A program made the translations under genes and the position numbers. Positions 30,139 through 42,224 of a stretch of 64,000 nt of DNA are shown piece after piece; position 1 is the stretch's first letter, and every line of letters begins with the position of its first letter. The stretch is from contig NC_068357.1 in NCBI RefSeq assembly GCF_020536995.1, positions 57,953,776 to 58,017,775 of the forward strand, in the 5' to 3' direction. The notes under the pieces are model-generated. The model had not been told where the DNA came from and did not search any database. It saw only the letters and a list, made by a program, of their open reading frames with translations. The DNA comes from Dreissena polymorpha (Eukaryota > Mollusca > Bivalvia > Myida > Dreissenidae).

Positions 30139-31968
30139 GTAAATGTTGCAATGACCTGCATTTTTCGGCGTCAGCTGAATACGCCAGCTTTTCACCTTAG
30201 CCTGACCTTTGTTAGCGTCCAATAGAATTCAAATAAAACTTCCCGCGGCCAAGTACAGATGAATACACTTCATTGACTGCATTGGCTGATTTGATAATAC
30301 CACTAGAACATTGGAAACATGTCCGCGTCTTTGTAACACTGTTTTACTGCGTGTTCAGCATGAAACAGTTTTATCTCTTATAAAAAGGCTTTATAGATAG
30401 AACAGTTTTACACTCAATCTCGACATCAATACAGTTTGTGCGTACATCTTTTATTTTCAGAGGATTTTCAGCGCGAGAACGTTGTGTACTTAAAGGCCAT
30501 GTTCTCATATTTAGTACTGACTTCCATATTCCTGTCAACATGTTATATGTAAAAGTATAAAGAGCAGTGGAAGCGATGCCTCACTTTAATGTGTTGCATT
30601 TCAACCCGCGAGGTATAAGGGGTCAGTTCGCGGTTAGTGTGAATGTCAGAGTTTATATACAGGTCAGACCTTCTGTGCTGTTCGGAGTTCGCGGTCAGTT
30701 ATATAATAGTTATATAATAAAGACGCTATAGCGTGAACTAGGTGAACCAGAATTTTCTTTACCACCAGAAAGATGTGAAATAAAGATATCCAGCGATATT
30801 ATTTTATGGCATGTCAATAATAGATTCTTAATGTGTTTTCAACAATACCATGATAAATATTATTTTTAATTAATTAACAAGAATTATTCCATCATATTTA
30901 CTAATGTATTATTGCAGCATATTGACTAATGTATTAAGTATGAGCGCGATGATTCTCGATACTGTTAATAATCGAATCAAATACACGTAGCAATTCCCGA
31001 TAAACCACTCAAACAGGTTTGTTCGAAGAACGCGCGTATACATATTTAAAATATGTACGGAGACTTCGCGTGTGGCCGGTTGACTTTGGTTTTCTTTTTT
31101 GTATCTATAGGTTTATGACCAGCAATATGTAATAATGTAAAATAAGCCGCGAAAACTCCGCGTAACATCCCGTACTGCGTTTGATGCAGCTAAAAACTGC
31201 ACAGAAAAAGATATTAGCTATCCTTGATCTCATTCATTTAAATCTTTACCTTCCATAAACTCCAACCACAATCAACGCCGTATATCTTTTTTAAAGATAT
31301 TTCTTGTTTAAAATATACTCTAACCTCTTCTAGATTTGGTACACGTATTTCCTAAAATCGAGCAACGAGGATATCCGATACCTACTCAGCCTGTTCATAA
31401 TCCACCGCTGCAAAAGTGGCTGAATACCAACTCACATTCTTCGTGTAATGTAAACCCGAACCAATTATGTATTGACTTTCCGCAATGAAAAGACACACCC
31501 ACCTTCATATTTTAATTTGTTTGAACGCTGTAGTTTTCGCTCCGTTTTAAGAGGCTGTGCTGTATTTCCCTTCGTAAGCGAAGATAGTGTTCACTGTCGA
31601 TAACCTCATGTTTATCCTCGTTTTAAGCAAATGCAACAGGTATTTTGTTTAAAACACTCATATTTTTGTTATAGATAAGCCATACATCCAGCCCGTTACA
31701 GGTATGCAATATTAAGATAATATTTTTGCTAGTAAAACGTGTGTCCTGTTTAATTCCCCCCCCCCACCCCCCCCCCTCCAAAAAAAAATAAAAAAATTAA
31801 TAAATAAAATAAATAAAAAAACAAAGTTAAATGCGTGTTATCCTCAATTTGTTTTAGTCCTATTTTCATGAAGATGGACATTTATCGCGGAGGGTTGAAG
31901 ACATACAAGTTAAGTATTGAAATGTAAAGGTATTGCTTAACTATTAAACAATTTTTTTAATCTTTTAG
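30139..31968. other. Unassigned region upstream of GPR157
   Basis: Probably contains the receptor promoter and first non-coding exon, neither of which can be placed. A C-run/A-run at 31756-31830 is low complexity. GTTCGCGGT occurs twice (30627, 30687). Confidence 0.35.
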
Positions 31969-32042
31969 GCGGATGTCATGTTACAGAGGAACAGCTTAAT
32001 AAACAGGAAATAAGTCCAACGATTAACCGTTGACCATTCGTC

Positions 32043-34892
32043 ATGGATGTTTTAAACAAATCCGCTCTGTACGACTGTCTGGATTTTGTGCCTGGATACA
32101 CATTCGGATTACTGTTCATGAGCTGCTTTTCGTCGATCGTTGGATGTTGTGTCATTTTCTGGACGTACCTCAAACTTCCGGTAATTCGAACCTTTTCACG
32201 AAGGTTATTACTATTCTTAAGTGCCGCTGACTTTTTAAATGCAGCCGGCAATTTGATCGGTGGCGTCCGCTACATGTTCTTGGAGAGAACGGTCAGCCCG
32301 TGTACGAATCTCAATCACTCCGACGCCGTTTGCATAGCACAGAGTTACATAACGACGTCTGCAAGTATGGCGTCATTCTTCTGGACTTCTGCCATCGCGA
32401 TTTACATATTGTGTCAGCAACTGAGAGTCCAAACAGGAATCTCGTCTGCAATGGGGCTAATTTATTACAACCTTGTTTGCACTGGGATTCCAGGTAAATA
32501 TGTACTTGGACTTAATATGTGTAGATTCAGACTAAAGAGTTGTAAATGATACATGATATCACTCAGGGAAAACTGGATTTTACGAATGTGCGTAAAGTGT
32601 CGTCCCGGATTAGTCCACACATGCTTATCAGGGACAGCATTGTCCGCTTAAATTTACTTTCGCTAAAAAGAGACTTCCATGAAACGAAAAATGACATAAC
32701 AGCATACACTGTGGTCTTCGATTGGTCTGTGCGACTGAACAGTCCAATCTGGATGGACACTTTACGTGCATGCATTAAGCCTTGTTTTCTCAGAACGAGG
32801 TTCATATGTATTTATGTATGCCTTTGTCCAAAGTAAGTGCCGTTGTGTGTTTACAACCCTGATATAGAGTACGCTAAAATATCTCTGAATACATATTTTC
32901 GATGCGGTAGCTGGTGTTAAAAGGAGTCCCATTTTATCTACTTGATAGATGTATATATACAGGGTGTAGGATCAACAGGGTTTCCAGGGATTTACACACG
33001 GGTCGGACAGAATGTGAACACACCGTTAATAACTCTACTTTCGCAAATATCTCAAGTTATTGAAATACATCTGCGAAATTCGTTAGTGCATACATGACGT
33101 TTCTCATGCTTTGTGTGCAGATATGTTAAGATTTAAGAATGTCAGTGCATATGTCTTAGGCTAATTAAACAAAGTAATTCTGGCGTATTTCACATTGCCA
33201 TAAGCAGCATAAAACTGTCTTGTATGCAATAGTTTTAATTCTTAACATTATATTACAAAGTTATTTAAAGAAACGCATTACATACCGGTAAGTTTACATC
33301 CATTAGCGTTCAATTGTTAACCCCACAAGTCACGTGGTTCTGCACCCTGTATAAACAGAGTACCAAAAAACACAAACATGCTATTCTGTTTACATATCAT
33401 GCAATTATTTTTTAACATTAAGCGATATTTATATCAATTATTCAAGTTGGAATTCAAAATACAATTGGTGGAGTTGACTACTGAATTTCAAACACGGCAT
33501 GCATAGTATTTGCTTACTACTTTTAGCTTTTTGTTATTACTATTATTTCATCGATGCATTGAGAGCATTTATCATAAAATCCCTTCCGGGATGATTGGCA
33601 ACCATTTCAACAAACATTTATTCACTGGACATTTAAAATGTCCAATCAGCATATATTACAATGGTCATTGGTATGCGCGCGCGAGGGTTCAACAACTCTG
33701 TGGGGACATGGAGTTCATGATACGTTTTAAAAATGAGCATCGCTCTGTGTAAATCGGGCTTGATGTATGTGCGTAAAATATTCTCCCATATTAGCCGATG
33801 TAGTCCTCGTAGACTTATAAGGCACGACACTTTCTGCTTGTATGGTGTTTTTCTTTTCAAGGGGGTCTCTTCTAACGAAAATCCATGTAGTCAGAAAGTT
33901 ACGTCCCTCATTAGCCTGTACGGACTGCACAGACCGATCTGGGATGGCACCATACGCAATGCATGATGCCACGTTTTCACAAAACGCGGTTCAAAGTAAA
34001 TCAGTTTTTCGTTGCAGTGATTATAACATCGGTGGCCATTGGAATGGATGTCCTAGGGGCCAACAACTCTGTAGGGACAGGGGGCTGGTGCTGGATAAGA
34101 AGCTCCTTGTCTAATCGCACTCAGACAGTGTGGATGTTATTGGCGGGAAAATTCTGGGAAATCGCCTGCTACTTGCTTACCGCACTTGTGTTTGTGATTG
34201 CAAAGTATTGTAAATTAAACGAGAAGGTATGCATATCGGTCGTGTTTTAATTTGTAGTTTAGATGTATGTATTTTTCAGAGCAATTAGATTTGGATGGTT
34301 ATACCAGATGTGGTTTCAAATAATCGTCCAGTAACAGTGTTTTTTGTTTAATTAATCCAACGCATGCCCTTTGTTTAAAGACTTTTATACAATTTGGTTG
34401 TGTTTTGTTAAAGAGGAAACGCCTTTCAATTCTGTTCATTTACAAAATTTTACTGGCTAGCATACATGATCATAGGTGAAACGATTCAATATTAAATATG
34501 TTTTCTCTCATGGTAAAACTGATTCATATACAATTCAGGCACAAGATGACGACGCTCCGCGCAATTCTACAAACATGGACAACTCCGAAATTCGACCCCA
34601 AAACAACAAGATCCTCTATTACTGCATAAGCCTGTATATGTTGAGATTATGGGGTACCGTTAGATTTTTTATTGCTATTGTCAGTGGCAACATAGATTCG
34701 GTGGAAATCAGTCTGACCCAAAAGGTTTTACTCATCATGCAAAGCATTGGTGACAGTTGGCAAGGGTTCTGGAACTTCTTTGTGTTCTGTCTGTTAGACG
34801 ACGTGGTTCGGGATTATATTTGCGCATGTTGCCGAAGTTGTCGCAGTGGTTCTCCGCGAATCGAAGAACTGGAACCAATTTTACAGGAGTAA
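32043..34892 (+). CDS. GPR157: GPR157-like seven-transmembrane receptor (3 coding exons)
   Basis: Coding exons 32043-32493, 34018-34226 and 34539-34892 join in phase (451+209+354 nt) to 337 residues. Seven hydrophobic segments are visible: GYTFGLLFMSCF, RRLLLFLSAADFLNAAG, ASMASFFWTSAIAIYI, LVCTGIP-VIITSVAIGM, VWMLLAGKFWEIACYLL, YCISLYMLRLWGTVRFF and LLIMQSIGDSWQGFWNFF. The signatures SFFWT.AIA.Y, GGWCWI, WMLL.GK.WE and LR.W.TVRF match vertebrate GPR157, an orphan receptor placed near the secretin/cAMP-receptor type and reported at primary cilia. A Cys pair (TM3 side and GGWCWI) could form the usual extracellular disulfide. The tail ICACCRSC offers palmitoylation sites. An acceptor at 31968/31969 precedes 74 bases of 5' UTR, so an upstream non-coding exon is likely; that UTR holds an 8-codon upstream ORF. 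The ATG has G at +4. Intron 1 carries two palindromic MITEs. Confidence 0.9.
32562..32815 (+). mobile_element. GAGCCTCGTT palindromic MITE in GPR157 intron 1
   Basis: GTGCGTAAAGTGTCGTCCC to GGACACTTTACGTGCATGC with AGAACGAGGTTC at the right end. Starts about 70 bases after the exon 1 donor. Confidence 0.7.
33735..33995 (+). mobile_element. GAGCCTCGTT palindromic MITE, second copy in GPR157 intron 1
   Basis: Diverged copy ending AAAACGCGGTTCAA only about 20 bases before the exon 2 acceptor (34017), so it supplies part of the polypyrimidine and branch-point region. Confidence 0.65.
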
Positions 34893-34956
34893 TACTTTCG
34901 AAAAATTTTTTTCAACAGAAGCTTTACAATTGTGCCAAAGCAACTGTTAATAATTA

Positions 34957-34962
34957 AATAAA
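34957..34962 (+). terminator. Likely GPR157 polyadenylation signal (AATAAA)
   Basis: AATAAA about 65 bases after the receptor stop codon, the usual spacing for a short 3' UTR. Confidence 0.55.
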
Positions 34963-35261
34963 ATGTACTGCCACCTCTAATTTGGTGTACACTTACTATG
35001 CGCTTTGCTTAATTGAAACGAAGTAGAATTTGTTGATGATGTTGGCGAATGTGAACAAGCACTGTAATCGTTAGTTAACATGTTGTCGTATTGAAGACTA
35101 GAATGAAAATGCATGCGCTATTACGCAAAAAGTCACATGATATGTGTATGATTTGAAATATTGTCACCAGCTTAATGAGGGAAACTTTTTCTTTGTTACA
35201 AAAACACTACCCAGGTAGGCAAAACTAAGAATCGACCACTATATCGTCGAATCAATGGTGA

Positions 35262-35530
35262 ACATATGAGCCTCGTTCTTCTGAAGCTAAGATTAATGTA
35301 TGCGCGTAAAGAGTCATGCCAGGTTAGCCGCTGTAATCTTCATGGGTTAATCTGGGATGACACTTTCCGCCTGAAGAGGATTTTTTTTAACGATATTTCC
35401 TACAAACGTAAAATCGATAAAAGCGGACAGTATCGTCCCTTATTAGCCTTGCGGACTGCACAGGCTTATCATGCTAAACATTTTACGCAAATTCATTAAG
35501 CCCTATTTTCCCCAGAACGAGACTCCTTTA
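35262..35530 (+). mobile_element. GAGCCTCGTT palindromic MITE downstream of GPR157
   Basis: Both ends present: ATGAGCCTCGTTCT and AGAACGAGACTC; inner modules diverged. Confidence 0.7.
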
Positions 35531-35964
35531 TCCGCTCATTGCTACCAGAATGCTTTGATGTAATGACACAAAACACGTTTATGTATTATATCTGTTCGAA
35601 AACATGTATAACTGTGTTGGTATGTATACCGAATGTATTAACAAATACGAAGACGTCGACTTAATGAACATTGCATGTGATTGTTGCGGAAAACTTGTGG
35701 CATGTCCTTTAAGAAAATCATGACTTATCATGTGGACGACCGAACAAGATGATATAATCTGTCATATTCGCGAATTAAAACGTTTCAAACGGCGTGCATT
35801 CTGTTTGGTTGTTTAAATGGTTACCACGAGTTATTTAAAGTGATATTATGGGCATCTTACAATTTATAGGTGTCTATCGCAACGTTGTTTATTTTTGGTG
35901 TTTTCGCTTCATATACACTTATTTTTGTTAATTCAGCATCAACATAATAAAACCATATCCCGGA

Positions 35965-36195
35965 AAGAGACAAATAATGCATTTGTATATCAACCGTACT
36001 TTCGTTCTGACAACTGACGACAAAAATGATTCAATTTACGATGTGAATCTAAATCTAGTTTTAGTGCAGATTCGGTCATACGACACAAAGACACTATTTT
36101 GTTTTACGGATCATTTCGCCTTAGAGGACTGGGTGAGTCACGTAAAGTATCGAATATAAAATATATATTTTTATAAACAACTGGTAGCAAGATGA
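35965..36195 (+). repeat. Direct repeat, outer copy (partner 41835-42018)
   Basis: Shares ACGATGTGAATC, ATACGACACAAAGA, TTTACGGATCATTTCG and CAACTGGTAGCAAG with 41835-42018, same orientation, with several indels. An open frame of 60 codons starts at 35977, but the partner copy does not keep it, so coding is unlikely. Confidence 0.6.
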
Positions 36196-37661
36196 GTTGC
36201 AGATAATTGGTCAGTAACCACATAATTCTTTGCAGCTCAATTCAACAGTGAAAAATGCCCATACTATCACTTTAAGTCGCCACCACGAATGTTGCGTTCC
36301 AACGGTGAGTGTATATATAGTTCAAACGAGATATCAATTTTGTTACCAATATTTTTTACAATGACTTAGTTACATCATTCACACTGCCTAAAAAGTTGTG
36401 TAAACAAGTTACACGGTCGTTGGAACGAAATATATAGAAACGTGCACATCTCAAATCTGTTTCCTCGTAAATCACGGTTTTCAGCGGAGGTATCTTTAAA
36501 ATAAATTGAGTTTGATTTATTGCCGAGGTCTTTCGACCTATATCAGCTTATATAATAATTTTCATAATAAACCCCATAACGCGCCGCAATATATTACCAC
36601 GCTGTGTTTGGACAGTTAAATACAGTTATTTTATTAGTATTATTGTATTATATTTTAACACGTGTTCAACCTTCTATTCATATCACACAGTCGGATGTTT
36701 TTGCCATCATGAGTAAACATGGATGAAGCAAATGAACATGGAATTCACAATGCACGATACGCTTACGTCTAACGTAATTGCAAATTTAAATCAATTTTGA
36801 GGCACACATTGTTGATTCATGTTATAACGATTACACATGCCATGTTAAAAAAAACGCATGCAAAATAATAAAACAATTTTTGAATTTTCATCAAGCATTG
36901 TTTTTAAACAAAAACATAACATATGTTAAATGGTGTGTACTTGTGTCTTACTCTTTAATTCTTAACAATATAAAACATGGCTGATAACTAACAATGACAT
37001 TACCTTATTGCTTCATGTTTTTGGCGAATGTTTAAATTGTTACGAATATATTGGTAAAATAAAACCATCATACACTGTGTCAGGTGAGAAAGTGTTGTCC
37101 GCGTGTCTATTTATTTTATGCAAAGGTCCATTGCGTATTCAATACAATAAAGACATTTCCACAGCCCAAAAATTAACAAAACAATGACGAAAGCTTGGGT
37201 TAGAGACTTGAAACGATGAGCGATATGCATAGAATTTGTGTTCAGCAAATATCAACATACTTTGACATGACTCGGCAATTGATAATGAATATACAACAAA
37301 GGAAAGTGATTTGACTAAATACAGGACACGATATAGAATATTCTCGACATGAATTTGGATGTATATAAAACACCACATCAATATAGGAATATTTGTTGAC
37401 ACTTTCTTTTGACAAAACGCCTTTAAAGGGACTGTCCAATGGATTATTTTCCTGAATTTAGCAGGCTATTATTTTGATATTAATTAATAACATTCGTTAA
37501 TTTGAACCATATCCAACCCAACCTTTTGCTAAAGACTACAAAACTAAAGAGCAACAGCCAAATTGTATTACGACTTTTGCGTCTACCTTGGGAAATCCCT
37601 TTCTTTTTGTATTTCGCGCTTCGTGTCACGTGATTCACACACAAACAAACAAAATGGCGGC
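36196..37661. other. Unassigned stretch left of the giant inverted structure
   Basis: AT-rich; no exon found. TTTAAAGGGACTGTCCA at 37422-37438 looks like one end of a TTAA-type element, with no partner end seen. Confidence 0.35.
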
Positions 37662-37689
37662 GAGGTATAAAACCCGGAACTATCCGGAA

Positions 37690-39930
37690 ATCTTTATGGT
37701 AAAACCCGGATCCGATATAAATGGTTATAACTTCATTATTATTCGTCCGATATTAATTATAATGGTACCGTTGTAAAGAAGATCCTCTACAGATTCTAAC
37801 CATATCAAAATATTTTATGGCAGGGTCGTAGTCGGCCTGTAAATCGCGGACAAAGTCGGCCTGTTTTAACGTTTTTTTTTACACACGCAAATGCCGAAAA
37901 GAAAACCCGGATCCGATATAAATGGTTATAACTTCATTATTATTCGTCCGATATTAATTATAATGGTACCGTTGTAAAGAAGATCCTCTACAGATTCTAA
38001 CCATATCAAAATATTTTATGGCAGGGTCGTAGTCGGCCTGTAAATCGCGGACAAAGTCGGCCTGTTTTAACGTTTTTTTTTACACACGCAAATGCCGAAA
38101 AGAAAACCCGGATCCGATATAAATGGTTATAACTTCATTATTATTCCTCCGATATTAATTATAATGGTACCGTTGTAAAGAAGATCCTCTACAGATTCTA
38201 ACCATATCAAAATATTTTATGGCAGGGTCGTAGTCGGCCTGTAAATCGCGGACAAAGTCGGCCTGTTTTAACGTTTTTTTTTACACACGCAAATGCCGAA
38301 AAGAAAACCCGGAACCGATATAAATGGTTATAACTTCATTATTATTCGTCCGATATTAATTATAATGGTACCGTTGTAAAGAAGATCCTCTACAAATTCT
38401 AACCATATCAAAATATTTTATGGCAGGGTCGTAGTCGGCCTGTAAATCGCGGACAAAGTCGGCCTGTTTTAACGTTTTTTTTTACACACGCAAATGCCGA
38501 GAAGAAAACCCGGAACCGATATAAATGGTTATGACTTCATTATTATTCGTCCGATATTAATTATAATGGTACCGTTGTAAAGAAGATCCTCTACAGATTC
38601 TAACCATATCAAAATATTGTATGGCAGGGTCGTAGTCGGCCTGTAAATCGCGGACAAAGTCGGCCTGTTTTAACGGTTTTTTTTACACACGCAAATGCCG
38701 AGAAGAAAACCCGGAACCGATATAAATGGTTATAAATGCATTATTATTCGTCCGATATTAATTATAATGGTACCGTTGTAAAGAAGATCCTCTACAGATT
38801 CTAACCATATCAAAATATTGTATGGCAGGGTCGTAGTCGGCCTGTAAATCGCGGACAAAGTCGGCCTGTTTTAACGGTTTTTTTACACACGCAAATGCCG
38901 TAAAGAAAACCCGGAACCGATATAAATGGTTATAAATGCATTATTATTCGTCCGATATTAATTATAATGGTACCGTTGTAAAGAAGATCCTCTACATTTT
39001 CTAACCATATGAAAATATTTTATGGCAGGATCGTAGTCGGCCTGTAAATCGCGGACAAAGTCGGCCTGTTTTAACGGTTTTTTTTTACACACGCTAATGC
39101 CGTAAAGAAAACCAGGAACCGATATAAATGGTTATAAATGCATTATTATTCGTCCGATATTAATTGTAATGGTACCGTTGTAAAGAAGATCCTCTACAGT
39201 TTCTAATAATGTTAAAATATTTTATGGCAGGGACAGTGTTAACCTGTAAATCGCTGTGCGGTAAAAGTTGACCGAAAAATACCGTGTTTTTTTTAACACA
39301 GAACAATGTCTTGAGGAAAACACGGAAAAGCTAAAAGGGGTTATAAAAGCATCCTTTTCCCAACCGACCATACATTTTTGGTACCGTTGTTACGGTATTG
39401 TTCCACTGTTTCTAAATATGTAAAAAATATTGTGAGAAAGCATAATATGAAATAAGGCGAAGCATCAAAGCGAAAATGGTTATAAATGCATTATTATTCG
39501 TCCGATATTAATTATAATGGTACCGTTGTAAAGAAGATACTCCACAGTTATTAACCATGTCAAAATAATTTATGGCAGGGTCAGAGTCCGCCTGTAAATC
39601 CCGGTCAAAGTCAGCCTGTTTTAACGGTTTTTTTTACACACGGAAATGCCTTAAGGAAAACCCGGAGAAGGTAAACGGGGTTATAAAACAGTATTATTGA
39701 CTCGATATTAATTATAATGGTATTGTAGTACAGGAGAACCTCCACAGTTTCTAACCATCTAAAAATATTTTAAGGCAGGTTCAGATTCAGCCTGTAAATC
39801 GCGGTCAAAGTCGGCCTATTTTAACGTTTTGTACACGCGCAAATGCCTATAGGACTACCCGGAAAAGGTGATAAAATCATCACTTTCCCAACCGACCATA
39901 CATTATTTGATACCATTGTAATGTAAACAA
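37690..39930 (+). repeat. 201-bp tandem array, left arm
   Basis: Eight near-identical units begin at CCCGG 37705, 37906, 38107, 38308, 38509, 38710, 38910 and 39112 (spacing 200-202), followed by about three strongly diverged units to 39930. Each unit holds GATATTAATTATAATGGTAC and two AGTCGGCCTGT words 24 bases apart. Confidence 0.92.
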
Positions 39931-39994
39931 TGGACCTATTCCTACGGCCGTGTTAATACCAATATGAAAAGATGCCATATCAATCCACAACCCC

Positions 39995-40060
39995 TGGGTA
40001 GGTAGATGGGCACCTTAGACCACTAAGTCACGGTAACTATGTCTGTTACTGCTACTTTTG
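39995..40060 (-). other. tRNA-like fragment (SINE head?)
   Basis: On the minus strand GTTACCGTGACTTAGTGGTC has a box A-like start; the box B region is degenerate. Probably a SINE remnant. Confidence 0.3.
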
Positions 40061-40456
40061 ACATTGATATTACCAGTTAAATGTCAATTTCGTGACATGG
40101 TTCATGCAATACCCTGAAATTTTCCGGGGACACAGTAACAACAACTGCCAATTAAGGATACAATGGTCGCGATCACAGGTTAGTGCCACCCTTGTATATC
40201 TGCTCTTGGCATGTTGTTCTTACTTACTGTCAATCGAAGATTTGGGTCTTGGGTAGATATACAGCTTGTTGTCAAACCGTTCCGATCCGAATACTTAAAT
40301 AAGAAGTTTTTTGTTAAGAAAAAAATCATAACTGCAATACAAGTCTAGCTTTGATCACGATATAAATCATATAAACATTTTATGAATCGGTGTTGATATA
40401 AAGTGTGTTAATTGACCTTGTGCTCGAATTGTTGTGTTTGATTTTATTTACTTACA

Positions 40457-40602
40457 ATGCCTTTAGTAGTGGGACATAGCCAGACAAAGTACTTGTCTGA
40501 TTATTTGTGTAAGGGATCGTACACAGTGTTCTCGTATTCTGGATATAAAACGCTCCAGTTTATGTACGAGAGGGACGTTTTTGAAGTTGCGCCTTTCTTT
40601 TC
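40457..40602 (+). CDS. Possible SGNH-hydrolase-like first exon
   Basis: An ATG opens 48 codons (MPLVVGHSQTKYLSDYL..., ending APFFS) followed by a good donor GTAAGT at 40603. The pattern hydrophobic-VVGHSQ-x3-L followed by a hydrophobic FSYSGYKT resembles block I of SGNH/GDSL hydrolase-like domains (GxSQ...L then a sheet and small-G turn). No second exon carrying the later Gly, Asn or Asp-x2-His blocks was found downstream; a microsatellite and repeat follow at once. It sits inside the giant inverted structure, so it may belong to a mobile element or be a captured exon. Function not established. Confidence 0.35.
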
Positions 40603-40739
40603 GGTAAGTACCGTGCACAGTACATATATATATATATATATATATTATGATATGATTATATATTGTATATATGGGTAGATTGCTCACTATGTATTGTTCA
40701 CGATGTCTATACATAGTTATTTACGGGTGCATACAATCA

Positions 40740-40985
40740 CCGCAAAGTACAGAAAAGCATCGAATAGCACCGAAAAGCACCGAAAATACACTCAATTTCT
40801 CGCTATATATATGCAATATATCGTTTCTAGTGTGTGTTAACGGGTTTAATTAGTTAATTAATGGTTATATGATTGTATGTCTATACTACAAAATTGGATA
40901 AATATCGGCAATATACCGACCGAAATGCTTTTCCTGTGAAGACCGAAAAGCACTCAATTTCTCGCTATATATATATATATAGAGT
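40740..40985 (-). repeat. 191-bp repeat, inverted single copy
   Basis: Reverse complement of the 43915-44750 unit: ACCGAAAAGCACTCAATTTC, GGCAATATACCGACCGAAA. Flanked by TA microsatellites (40624-40645, 40965-40982). Confidence 0.8.
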
Positions 40986-41221
40986 TCCTATAAACGGATT
41001 TAAATTAAATAAAAGTTAAGAAAAACATGTGTGGAAAAATACCAAATAAGCCAGATACTTCATTCTGATTTCGTCAATACTGTACAGATCTTAAATTTAC
41101 GGATCATTGTAATTTCCTGCAACGATATCTATTCATACGACACACGAACACTAACACGGATCTTAATTAAGCAGACAAATGCTTCTGCTATTCACAAATT
41201 CACACGAGCCGCACTTTTATA

Positions 41222-41494
41222 AAGGATAATAACTGAATATACACTTATTGACAGAGATCAACGCAAATGTATATTATGTAACCTAAATGACATCGAGGAT
41301 GAATTTCACTTTGTTCTTAAATGTCCTTATTATAATGATGTTAGGAATGCATTAATTCCGAAATATTATAGAATCCGACCGAATATGTTCATGTTTATTA
41401 AACTACTTAATAGCACAAACAAAACTGTATTAAGAAAGCTAGCCATGTATTGTTTAACATGCTTTAAAATAAGAGAAAATGTCATATATATGTA
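41222..41494 (+). mobile_element. LINE 3' fragment (reverse transcriptase C-terminal zinc-knuckle region)
   Basis: Translation from 41222 gives DRDQRKCILCNLNDIEDEFH, then FVLKCPYYNDVR and a stop at about 41494. The C-x2-C-x10+-H-x4-C pattern with a following arginine is typical of the end of reverse transcriptases in LINEs common in invertebrates. No polymerase domain precedes it, so only the last part was kept. The sequence from 41031 to 41221 is open in another frame but was not recognised. It lies inside the left side of the large inverted structure and has no clear mirror copy on the right side. Confidence 0.55.
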
Positions 41495-41834
41495 GTGTTA
41501 AATAGAAGTACATTTTTCACAAAAAAAAATAAGGTCAGAAATATGTAACTGTATCTATATTTTTGTAAACCTATATGCATAACATTGTGTGACCACTGTG
41601 TATTAAACCCATCCATGTACCATTCTCACGAAATATATGTTCACGAAATATATTTCGTGTTTATTTAGATTATTTATTCTTTAAAATTATGTGTGTTTTT
41701 GGGTGTACTTCAACGCATGCTGTTATTTATATGTATGTTAATAACGATGAGCTTCACATGCTTAAGTCAAAAATAAACTATTCTGTTATATTTGCAAAGG
41801 CAGCAGCATCATACTAAAACAATCCCAGAAAAAT

Positions 41835-42018
41835 AATGAATATCAACCGACATGACCGACAGAAATGATTCGATGCACGATGTGAATCAAAATTTAGTTT
41901 AAGTAATACGACACAAAGAAACTTTTTTAGTTTACGGATCATTTCGGCTTAGAGGACTAAGACAGTCATGTAAAATATCAAATAAAATATATAGTTATAA
42001 TCAACTGGTAGCAAGTTA
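41835..42018 (+). repeat. Direct repeat, inner copy (partner 35965-36195)
   Basis: See the outer copy; this one lies inside the giant inverted structure. Confidence 0.6.
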
Positions 42019-42224
42019 TAAATATATCGGCAATGTACCAACCGAAAAGCACTTCATGCTGTTTATCATCTTATACGTAAATTGATGTAAATGTTTTAAG
42101 TTTTTCTAATTGACGTGAAACTCTTAAATAGAAATTGCAGCATGAATTTTAGTTCATGTGCTTTGTATTAATAATAGCGATTTTAATGGTTCCATTAAAA
42201 CCATTTATTGCGCGAGCATCGAGA

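Noticed and set aside
35977-36159. 60-codon open frame as an exon
   Set aside because: Its direct-repeat partner at 41835-42018 has indels that break the frame, as expected for non-coding sequence.
37662-37680. GGTATAAAACC as a promoter TATA box
   Set aside because: It is part of the inverted border of the structure and has no gene downstream.
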